Of a DNA stretch of 18,624 nucleotides, positions 7,911 through 16,800 are shown piece by piece. The notes below the pieces were generated by a model. That model did not search any database. It was not told the DNA's origin and was given only the letters and a program-made list of their open reading frames with translations. Source of the stretch: JAHJGG01 sp041658785 (lineage in GTDB: Bacteria > Patescibacteriota > Patescibacteriia > Magasanikbacterales > UBA922). Made by a program: the position numbers and the translations under genes. Every line of letters begins with the position of its first letter. Positions within the stretch are counted from its first letter, which is position 1. The stretch is from positions 1-18,624 of the forward strand of contig JBAZZL010000021.1 of assembly GCA_041658785.1 (NCBI GenBank), read 5' to 3'.

Positions 7911-7993
7911 AAACTGCTTGTCCTGCCAAACAGCGCGGCTCAATAGCCATTCTCCGCCGGTCAGCTCCACAGCCCCTGGCGGGGGCTAGGGAG
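7903..7993. repeat. 91-bp dispersed repeat, copy A
   Basis: Aligns without gaps to 8671-8761, with about 10 differences by eye. It starts with atggagcc and ends with ctagggag. On the minus strand the end reads CTCCCTAG, and this TAG is the stop codon of the 90-aa gene at 7986-8258. The element's first bases overlap the GGCTCCA hairpin family. Confidence 0.8.
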
Positions 7994-8258
7994 CCAACCT
8001 TAGTAAATACTCAGAGTCTATTTCAGCATCACTATACGGACCGTCTCCATCGGCATCATATTGAGGATTATCAAACAATATCCAGTAAAATAATTTATCT
8101 CCTTTCAAGGTTTTAACAGTTCGCGTATATCCATTCCAATCACCCCTGAGGTCCACAGTGGCTTTGGGGGGGACTTTAATAACACCTGTAGCTAGTTGTG
8201 CCCAGTGATAATCTTCTGAAATTTTCACTCGATCATCTATATAAAATTGTTTGTTCAT
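7986..8258 (-). CDS. Small conserved-looking protein with an EF-hand-like loop; possible orphan immunity protein
   Basis: 90 residues, acidic, without signal peptide or membrane segment, so probably cytoplasmic. Residues 68-79 (DADGDGPYSDAE) fit the EF-hand calcium-loop pattern with acidic residues at positions 1, 3, 5 and 12. Other features are DYHWAQLATG near residue 17 and a Trp/Tyr-rich middle (WNGYTRT, FYWILFDNP). I recall uncharacterised bacterial proteins of this shape but cannot name a family. Its location downstream of two RHS tip/immunity pairs, its small size and its repeat-bounded 3' end fit an orphan immunity gene. That is inference. The stop codon lies in repeat copy A, and the last residues (LAP) are at its edge, so the natural C-terminus could have been altered. 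Confidence 0.65.
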   Translation of the reverse strand: MNKQFYIDDRVKISEDYHWAQLATGVIKVPPKATVDLRGDWNGYTRTVKTLKGDKLFYWILFDNPQYDADGDGPYSDAEIDSEYLLRLAP

Positions 8259-8321
8259 ACAAAATCTGAATTTGATAAAAATAATTTAGTTGATCGACTT
8301 AGATTCTGGAGTTTAAGTTTA

Positions 8322-8566
8322 TTAATTGGTCACCTTTTTCTTAGCTTCCACAATTGCATTTGTCACTTTGTTTATATAATAATGAATTTGATATTGTGCG
8401 CCACTCGCGTGTATGACTTAACACCATCCAAGTTTGTCGCAAAGTCATTAAAATTTACTGACTGAAAAGTTGACAGCGGCTGAAAAGACTGCTCACGCGT
8501 CAACGCCGGCGACACTGGCGCCAGAGCAAAAAGGACGGCGAGGAATGAGATGATTGTTTTACGCAT
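8322..8566 (-). pseudogene. Small secreted protein, possibly frameshifted
   Basis: ATG at 8566 opens a 64-residue frame ending at 8372. It begins with a clear signal peptide (MRKTIISFLAVLFALAPVSPA). A second frame, open from 8417 to a TAA at 8322, reads ASGAQYQIHYYINKVTNAIV followed by EAKKKVTN, which looks more protein-like than the end of the first frame (HNIKFIII). A single shift between about 8375 and 8417 would join them into one product of about 80 residues. An upstream ATG at 8611 is possible but less likely because the signal peptide would become internal. TATAAT just upstream of 8566 could be a -10 box. Function is unknown. Alternatives are an intact 64-aa secreted peptide or a remnant of a larger secreted protein. 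Confidence 0.45.
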
Positions 8567-8670
8567 ATATAATTTGTATTGTTTAAATGTTCTTAGGTAA
8601 TTTTTTAGCATCTTCAGCAGTGCAGATAGTTGAACATCTACCTTCTAAAATTATTTCTTTTTTCTCAACC

Positions 8671-8761
8671 ATGGAGCCAAACTATTTGTCCTGCCCGACA
8701 GCGCGGCTCACTAGCCATTTTCCGCCGGTCAACTCCACCGCCCCTGGCGGGAACTAGGGAG
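8671..8761. repeat. 91-bp dispersed repeat, copy B
   Basis: Same length and ends as copy A (7903-7993), about 10 differences, same orientation. On the minus strand the element's CTCCCTAG supplies the TAG stop of the 160-aa gene at 8754-9236, exactly as copy A does for the 90-aa gene. Confidence 0.8.
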
Positions 8762-9236
8762 TTGGCGAAAGCTCAGTACGTATTTCATTCATGTGATACA
8801 AAAAATGTTGTGATAAATTAAGGTAAATTTCATGTATGATATTTAACACAAAATCTTTATCTTCACTCAATAAACGATAACTTTCCATTATTTCCATATT
8901 TTTATATAATTCTTCCAGAGCTTCACTCAAATTTATATTTAAATTAACGTTTTTACATTTATTATCAATTCGATACAGTATGTCACCCACATCTATGTCT
9001 GGTTCAAATGATATACATAATTTATCTGATACATCATAATTAAATTTATCCAAGCTTTTTTTTAACTGTTCAATTATTTTACTAATATTTTCTAAATAAA
9101 TAATAATATTTTTGATATTTAATCTATCTTGACTAACCCTCAACCACTTTATTTTCTGATAAAGAGTGTTGACTACTTTTGAAACCTCCAATTCTTTAAA
9201 AGGTCTTTGGTTTATAATATTAATAAGGAAGCTCAT
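8754..9236 (-). CDS. Probable immunity protein for the orphan RHS tip
   Basis: 160 residues, no signal peptide or membrane segment, so cytoplasmic. It is predicted to be mostly helical with many Ile, Leu, Asn and Lys residues (for example KNIIIYLENISKIIEQLKKS). The gene is markedly AT-rich, unlike the RHS gene, which is common for immunity genes. It starts 18 bases after the orphan RHS tip (stop at 9255-9257). Position, size and composition follow the usual toxin-then-immunity order of polymorphic toxin loci, and that context is the main evidence. I do not recognise a named immunity family. The last residues (SPTP) come from the edge of repeat copy B, which also supplies the stop. Confidence 0.65.
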   Translation of the reverse strand: MSFLINIINQRPFKELEVSKVVNTLYQKIKWLRVSQDRLNIKNIIIYLENISKIIEQLKKSLDKFNYDVSDKLCISFEPDIDVGDILYRIDNKCKNVNLNINLSEALEELYKNMEIMESYRLLSEDKDFVLNIIHEIYLNLSQHFLYHMNEIRTELSPTP

Positions 9237-9254
9237 AGGTTAAAGACTAAAACA

Positions 9255-10099
9255 TTATTTTTTAAGTAATTTCTCTATTTCTTCCAATGTTTTGTTAATG
9301 TTATTCTGAAAAGTATCTATCTCTTTTTTCCAATGCTCTATCAACCCTTGTTGGTAACGTGAATCAAACGAAAAGAAATTTTTTACTTTCATGGTGGGGT
9401 TCTTAATAAAATTTGTATGTTCTGTGATTCTCTTTTGATAACTTTCAATACTCTTGCGGAAAGATTTAAGTTGTTGCATGGTCTCATCAGTAACATTAGA
9501 TACCTTCCGCACCAACCCCCCTCCTCCGTCCAGTATCTTCTTCCCCGCCCTCAATTCTTTCCCTGAAACAGATATCGGCATCATTAATCCAATGACAGTT
9601 AAATCTCGCTCATCTTGGCTTAGCTGTTCTCCGGTTATCGCATCCATACCCATCTCAAATTCAATAAAATCTCTCCAATCATTAATACCGGGTATAATAG
9701 CGGTTGCAATATTAACTACATTTTGGCCTATAATTTCTAAATATCCAGCCGCTTTCGCCACACTCTTCTTCCACTCCCCATTGGGATCAATAAAATTCAA
9801 CGGATTATTCTTGACATAAATGTAGCGGTTGCGAGAAAGCAGGTCGCCGTCTCTGCCCATAAACGCGTCGCGGGAAATAAAGCGACCGAGGCGGGGGTTG
9901 TAATAGCGGGCGTTGTAGTAATAGAGAGACGACTCAATGTCGTATTCTTGGCCAGTAAAGAGATAATCCGTGCCTTCGCCTTGCGCCAACATGCCGACGA
10001 TGTCGCCGAACGGTTCGTATTCGTATTGTCCCTTAACCGCGCCGGAGGAGTCGGTGAGGAGGACGGCTGAACCGAGGATGTCAGTGTGGACTATGCCAT
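9255..10099 (-). CDS. Orphan RHS C-terminal tip (core fragment plus pre-toxin and toxin-like domain), no proper start
   Basis: The frame opens after a TAA at about 10100 and at once matches the RHS core of the gene upstream (VH-D-LGSA-LLTDSSGAVKG, then QYEYEPFGDIVG). The first ATG is at 9992, within the core, so the fragment probably has no start of its own. The core ends with NPLNFIDPNG, the P-x4-D-P-x-G boundary motif. Then comes a segment typical of pre-toxin linkers (IPGINDWRDFIEFE, DAITGEQLSQDERD). The C-terminal 65 residues (ITEHTNFIKNP...QQGLIEHWKKEIDTFQNNI) recall Ntox28-like polymorphic toxin domains; I am unsure of this. The natural reading is a displaced tip held as a reservoir for recombination with the full-length gene. 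It could also be a remnant of a former tip. Confidence 0.75.
9796..10096. repeat. RHS core duplication, copy in the orphan tip
   Basis: About 300 bases with high identity (roughly 85% by eye) to 11545-11845 in the full-length RHS gene, same orientation, offset 1749 bases. Identity stops just inside each end: at the D-P-x-G boundary on the toxin side and at the VH-D start of the core on the other. It is the homology over which tip exchange could occur. Confidence 0.8.
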
Positions 10100-10282
10100 T
10101 TTAATTGGAAAGAACTTTCTTGTTTTCCCCGCCTCTCGCGCCAACGATCTGGCAAAAGGGGCGGGGAACCGACCGAGGGTCGGTGGCCGCGAGGGGCGGG
10201 GCTCCACATCCCTCCTGTATCGGGACTATGGAGCCGGCGAGGGGGGTTACCCCGCAGCAAATCTGCGAGATACAATAACTCT
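10100..10282. other. GC-rich structured spacer between immunity gene 1 and the orphan tip
   Basis: No gene. Arms ccccgcctctcgcg (10127-10140) and cgcgaggggcgggg (10188-10201) pair with one mismatch. The first arm can instead pair as ttccccgcc with ggcggggaa (10160-10168). An inner hairpin accgacc-gag-ggtcggt lies between them. A GGCTCCA-family hairpin follows at 10200-10235 (ggctccacatccc / gggactatggagcc) with border ggttacccc. The competing stems could act as a transcript terminator or a recombination boundary. There is no T tract. Confidence 0.6.
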
Positions 10283-10816
10283 CTATTCAGCATTAATTTG
10301 TCTATATACTTCCTGAATCTCCCCAATAAGATAATCGTACTCTTTAATATCCGTAATCTTTGTGAGTTTATTACCACTCTCCAGCCTAAACAAACCATCA
10401 CCAACTAAATAATAATTTGTGATCGTCTGTGAGGCGATCTTGATATCGGTGGACGCATAAATGGGCTCTTCATAATAAATTATAGTATCTACTATTTTAA
10501 CAACCTTCTTTTCATGTATAAAGAACTCCTCCTCCCTTTTGCCTGTCTCACCGTAATAAATCGCAGTAAACTTTATTGGAACATTGTTATATCTATAAAT
10601 GTAGCCAGCTCCTCCCTCGGCACTATCCGACGGTATGTCTGTTTCTTTTTTTGCACTTGTACCTTCTTTTAATTTAATATCAGTAACAATTTTATCGATT
10701 TTAATAATGCTACCGGTATTACGTTCCCAACTTTTTCTCAAACCGTTCACCAAAAACAATCCACCCAGCAATAAAAGTAATAATATAAACACCGCCAAAA
10801 TTGTTTTTTTTCTCAT
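10283..10816 (-). CDS. Membrane-anchored probable immunity protein for the RHS peptidase tip
   Basis: 177 residues. A short positive N-terminus (MRKK) is followed by one hydrophobic helix (residues 5-24), with no lipobox cysteine, so it is likely an anchored protein with its domain outside the membrane. The outer part (about 45-177) is rich in beta-like segments (GYIYRYNNVPIKFTAIYYGE, TNYYLVGDGLFRLESG). The start is one base after the RHS stop codon (TAGTATG), so translation is probably coupled. The partner tip is a predicted peptidoglycan peptidase that acts outside the cytoplasm, and an immunity protein displayed on the outer membrane face fits that target. No family is recognised; the call rests on position and topology. 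Confidence 0.68.
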   Translation of the reverse strand: MRKKTILAVFILLLLLLGGLFLVNGLRKSWERNTGSIIKIDKIVTDIKLKEGTSAKKETDIPSDSAEGGAGYIYRYNNVPIKFTAIYYGETGKREEEFFIHEKKVVKIVDTIIYYEEPIYASTDIKIASQTITNYYLVGDGLFRLESGNKLTKITDIKEYDYLIGEIQEVYRQINAE

Positions 10817-10817
10817 A

Positions 10818-13800
10818 CTATCTATTTTTACTCTTTAGATACTCCTTGTATAACTCCGCGGGACTCTTGCCGAAAGTCATCTGGAAGTGTGGTTTATCAA
10901 CGAATTTTTTCCATCTACCGCCCCACTCAAAACTAAACCCTTCACCGATGACACCAATCTGTTCCCATTTATCCGTGTTGTAGTTGGACTTATTGTCCTC
11001 AATTGGAACCACATCGAAAGCCAGACCGTAATTGTGGTAACTTTCACCACCTTTTGCGTTTGTTCTCACTGGCCCAGGCACTGTTCTACCAGAAGCATAT
11101 AAAGTGTTTTGTTCATCAATAGTTCTTAGCGCCTGTGTTACTCTCAACTTTATCTGCAAATCCGCTTCAACTTTATTGATAAACTGGGCAGCCGGCCCCC
11201 TTAATCTTTCATCAATCATTAAAATACGCTTATCGGTAACTGGATCCCAAGTTTTGGTTGGACTTTCAGCTTGAGAAGCGGTAGGGGCCAACTGAAGATT
11301 GGGGTTCACGACGGGTTGCATTACAATACCGGGCTGAACATTTAACGATGGGGGGCTATTTACCTTGATACCTAATACCTTGTAAATCCGATCTCTCATT
11401 GCTGCCCAAATGCTCCCGGCTGTTCCTCTAATTGAACTGAATGAAGCGGCATTAGCTGTCTCGATTCCTAACAAACTCCTAATAAGATCCCCGATATCGT
11501 CTTTCCAAAGTCGCTTCTCCTCCTCCCCGCTCGGATCCACATACTTCAACGGATTATTCTTGACATAGATGTAACGATTGCGAGAAAGCAGGTCGCCGTC
11601 TCTCCCCATAAACATATCGCGGGAGATGAAGCGTCCCAATTTCGGATTATAATAGCGGGCGTTGTAGTAATACAAACTGCTCTCAATATCGTACTCTTGA
11701 CCGGTGAAGAGGTAGTCCGTGCCTTCGCCCTGCGCCAACAGGCCGACGATGTCGCCGAAGGGTTCGTATTCGTACTGTCCTTTGACCGCGCCGGAGGAGT
11801 CGGTGAGGAGGATGGCGGAACCGAGGACATCATTATGAACATAGGTAATCGTGCCGGTTCCGTCAATTTCCGCTATCGGCTCCAGTCCTCTGACCATAGT
11901 CTTAGTAACATTGCCCGACGCGTCCAGTTCGTTCAAAACCGAAAGTCCGTCATTGATGTAATAGGTCGTTGATCCCTGATCATTAATCATTGATTTTTTT
12001 GTCCGATTGCCAAAATCATCATAAACAAATGATATTTTATTCTGTGAGAGCGCGGGCAAATATGACGGCCGGTCTAGACGATTGTATTGGATTGACGCGA
12101 GCCGGTTTTGGACGTCCCAGCCGTAAACGACTTCGCGGATGTTTTTGTTTAGACGATCATAAGTTTCTTTGGTCAAGCTGCCATTATTATCATAAGTGTA
12201 ATTTACACTTAAACGGCTATCATAAACCGCCTGGCTTAATTCATTAGTGTTGGGAGTATAAGAATAAGCGACCTGTCCGTATGGCGTATTGTATGAGGTG
12301 CGGTTGCCGGATAAACTGTAATCGTAATCCAAATTGTCCGCTCCGGCAAACTGCGGATAATCAACGCCAGTAAGCTGATGCAGATTGTCATAATTGTAAG
12401 TGGTGGTAACGCCATTTTCTATCATCGCTGTCCGATTGCTTTCCCCGTCATAAAGATATTCTTGTTTGAACAAAATTTCGCTGGCGGAATTCTTTGTTTC
12501 TAATTTGGTCAAACGCTCCAACCCGTCGTAGTTGTAAGTGGAAACCACGCCGTTGCCGTAAGTCAGGGTGTACGGCTTGCCAAATGATGTATATGCATAA
12601 GTTGCCAATGTTGTCGCGCCATAAACAGTTGTTTGCAGCAAACCGCGGTTGTCGTAGTTATACGAGACAGTCCTGCCTGCGGCGTCGGTTATTGTTTTTA
12701 ACTGTCCGTCAAAATGATAAGTTCTACCAATATCATAAGTTCCGGCTCCGGTCAAAACCTTATGTTCGTTGATTAAGCGATTGTTGTTATCATAAGTATA
12801 ATTAGTTGCGCCGCTTTCATCCGTCAATGTTAAAAGATTGTTCCAATTGTCATAAGCGTAAACAGCGTCAACTCCGGTCGGCAGATCTTTCAGCGTCAGA
12901 CGGTTTAATTTATCATACTGGTAGATAATTGTTTGGCTTTTGCCGTCCGTTTTGCTGGCAACATTGCCTTCCGCGTCATAGATAAAGCTTTCGGTCTTGT
13001 TGCCTGGATGCGTGGTGGTTGCCAGACGATTCAACTTGTTATATTCAAATAAAGTAATAATGCCGGCCGCGGTCTCACTGGTCCGATTGCCATTGGCATC
13101 ATAAACGTAAGCAGTAATCGTCCCCGCTGCGTTTAATTCTCCGGTCAAACGGTTGAGCCGGTCATAATCAAAAGTCGTGGTGGCATTGGTTTTATCCACC
13201 TCATATTTTTTGTTACCGACTGTGTCATACCCAAACTTTCTTTTGTTTCCTAATTGATCATTAATTTGAGTCAGCCGATTTGTGGCGTCATAAACATACT
13301 CGGTGCGCGTCGTGTCGGGATAAACAACGGCAGTGCGGTTGCCATTTTTATCATATTCGTATTTAGTCAGATTTCCCGCGGCGTCGGTTTCTCTCGTCAA
13401 GCGGTTGAAGTCGTCGTAAACGTAACCCGTTGTCCGGCCAGAGCGGTCGGTGCTGCTGGCCATATTGCCGGCCGGATCATAATAATATCGGTTGGCATTG
13501 AGGTAAGTATCCGTTTCGCTGGTTTTTCGGTCGCGCGGATCGTAGCCAAACTCAATAACGCGGGAATTGCCCGTGCCGTCGCCATTTTGCCGATCAATAA
13601 TTTTTTCAATGTTGCCGTTTCGGTCGTAAAATGTCCATGTTTGTTTGTTATCCGCGTTGATTTCTTTAATTTTTTGATTTATCTCATTGTAAACGTAAGT
13701 TACGCTCTTGCCAAAAGTATTGCGCAGAGAGGAATCGGACTGCGCCCGCGGATAAAGCGCGCCCGTCAAGTTGCCCTGATCGTCGTAGTAATAATTAGTA

Positions 13801-16800
13801 ACATTGTTTAATGAGTCAGTGATTGAAAGCCGCCGGTCCATCTTGTCATAAATATAACTGGCAGTGTTGCCGCGGCCGTCGGTTTCCGCGACAATGCGAT
13901 TGAGGCCATCATAGGTTTTGACAGTTAAGATAAAATCGGAATCGTTCAAATATCGCTTTGTCTGAATGGTATTCCCGCGCGCGTCATAGGCGTATTCGGT
14001 CTTTTGCCCAAGCGAGTTGGTTTCAAATTTGACGCGGCTGTTCGGATCATATTGGTATGTGAGAGTGTTGTACGGATCAATTTTTTGCGACAACCGATTC
14101 GCCATGTCATAGACAAAGCGCGTTTCGTTCTCCAAAGCATCAATCTCTTTCGCTTTATTCCCAAGCCAATCGTACTCATAGCGCCGCGCGATGTCCGACG
14201 GCAATCCCGCGCGCGTTTCGGAGAGCAAGCTGGCATTGATGTCGGTGTCGTACACAAACGCAGTCATCTTGCCCCGCTCATCGGTCAAAGCCACGCGATG
14301 ACCTTCGGTATCGTATTCGTATCTCCGAAAATTTCCGTCAGGAAAATTTTCTTTACGCAGATTGCCACGCGTGTCGTATTGGTATTGATACAGATGCCGT
14401 CGCGGGGTAGTGTGACTAGTCCGATTGCCGTACGCGTCGTAGGTGTAATCATGCCTGACCGTTTCCAGGGAACCGTCCGGCTTGGTCGCGTTCACGGACT
14501 CGGACATAACATAATTGCCAAGCGGATCGTATTGATAAGACACGACGCCGCCATTTTTGTCCGTGTGCGTCAAGACATTTCCCATTGAATCGTAGGTAAA
14601 AAATTCCTGAAAACCCACCGCGTCAGTCGCGCTCGCGACCGTGCCGTTCGCGGGATTGATGTCGTACCGTTCGATCTTCACTGTGGGTTCGCCGGAAGGT
14701 AACGGCGTCGCCGTTGTTGTTTTTTTCGTGAGCCGGCTGAAAATATTTTCATACTCATAAGCAATTTCCGTATGCCACCCCGAAATATCGGGAAGAATCT
14801 CGCGCGTCAATCGCCGCCGTCCGTCATATTCGTATTGCGTCACATTGCCGCCCGCGTCCGTCAACTTTGAAACCATACCCTGGCTGTTGTATTCCCACAA
14901 ATTCTTGTCGCTATAGATGTTGATCTCCCCGGCTTTGAGCGCATCGGCATTGAAGCACATCGTATCCAAGTTAAAAATTGATTCGGTTTTGAAACTGTAG
15001 GTGAGCGTGCACGCAGCGCTCCCGGGCACGCGCCCATCCGGGCCTTCATAGGACAGATCATAAATAATGCGGGAACCGCTGCCGCCGTCAATCCGCGGAT
15101 TCTGTTCGCGCTGACGGATCACGCGTCCGTCGCTATCGTATTGATTTCTCAAAATAGCGCCGCGCGGATCGCGATAATATGTCATCCGGCCGGCGCTGTT
15201 GTAGCTAAACTCATGTTCAATCGCCTCGGCAGTGTTCTGGTAATACCGGTATTGACGAACGGTCGTGAGTCGACCCACATCACTGTAATAATACTCGGCA
15301 AGCGGCCGCTCGACCCCGGGAGCAAATCGTTCGGTGAGCGTCTGTATTTTGTCCCAATTCGGCCCGTCACCCCAGTATGAAATGGTAATTTCTCTGCCGG
15401 AAGGGTCTGTGATAGATGTCAAGACCGACAGGTCGTCAACGCCAAGCGGTACATAGCCGAACTCAGTCGCATTCCCGGTTGGGTCAATAATGCGCTCGAG
15501 AAGTCCCATATTGTTTGTGAGCTTCCTCGAAAACTCGTAGCGCCTGCCGTCGTCAAGCGTCCGATAGACGAGCGTCGTGTTCTCCAAGCGCAATTCGTCA
15601 AATTCGCCTTGGCGCGGCGCAAAGGAGAGACCTCCGTCACCGGTAGTGAACATGGTTGTGAGCACCCCGCCCAGATAAATCTGCACATTTTTTGTGCTCG
15701 GATCTTGGTAATAATACATGCTGTAGGAATGGGTCCAACCGGCGCCCAATCGGGCGTTGCGATCCGAGATTTTACTGCTGTAGGTTCGCTTGAATTCAAT
15801 GGGAAAGCCGCGGCCAGGAAGCGTAAAATCGGTCTGCTCCAATTCAAACGCGCCGGTGCGCGCGTTCACAGGGTCGGCGGTAAACGACTTCCACCATTCG
15901 TCGGCGCGGATCCGCAACCGCCGCCAAAAACTCGTATCATAGAGATTGACGGACTGAGGTCCGTTAACGTTCGTGCCAGCGATCTGTTCCTCAATATTCT
16001 TGTAGCCGTCCCCGTCGTTGTCCGCGAGCGGGTCCGGACCTCCCGCGCCCTCCACGTGAATCGCGAATGACCCACGATTGTTGCTTTCGTCGGCTTCGGC
16101 AATCACGTTGCCAGGATCAATCGCGTACGAAAAGTAATAAGCGCCGTTTGCCGCGTCAACGGGAACCGTGTACGCGAATATCTGCTGGGCGGCCGCGCCG
16201 ACTCCCAGGATCGGAACATTCGTCGTCCCCTTTCTGTCCATCGCGTCGTAGGATTCGGCGTCTTTTTTGAAATAGTAGTCAACCGATGACGCGCGATCCA
16301 TCGCCGCGGCGCCGCCGTTGCGAACAGAAAGCGTCACCGTCACCGTTTCCCCGGGCCGCGCTGTCGTCCTGTCCACCGACTGGCTCGCCGAAACGAGATC
16401 AGGCCGATTCTGATTCGGCGTGCCCGCGAGCGTGATGATGAGATGCGGATTCCACGCGCCTGAATAGTAATCGTACGCAGAACCAGCCAGCGAGAACAAC
16501 CGGTCGTACCATGCCGGGGACGATTGCGATGATGTCCACCGCGGCGATTCCTGAATCAAAATGCCCTGATTCGTTCCCCCGTTGACCCACGACTGGACCG
16601 CGTACTTCACATCTCCGGCGTACCACTGCGGATTGTTTCTGTACCAATCAAGCGAGTTGCTCGTATAGCAGATGGATTGCGTCCCATCACCGGCCTTGGT
16701 TAGGGAATTCTGTAGGGCACCGAAAGTAACGTTCCCGCTGTTCCAGCCGGCGTCCACTTTCCATGTTTCAAGCGGCACACAGCCGGTATACGAGCCCGTC

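Noticed and set aside
10081..10404. Minus-strand 107-codon frame crossing the spacer into immunity gene 1
   Set aside because: It is out of frame with the immunity gene and crosses GC-rich hairpins; the product has no plausible features.
13254..14588. Long plus-strand frames opposite the YD repeats
   Set aside because: They are antisense shadows caused by the regular YD-repeat codon pattern; no start signals or recognisable domains.
12000..15500. Many short near-repeats in the DNA, resembling a repeat array
   Set aside because: They are the degenerate coding repeats of YD units (YDxxGN pattern), not a CRISPR or satellite array; spacing follows about 20-residue protein repeats.
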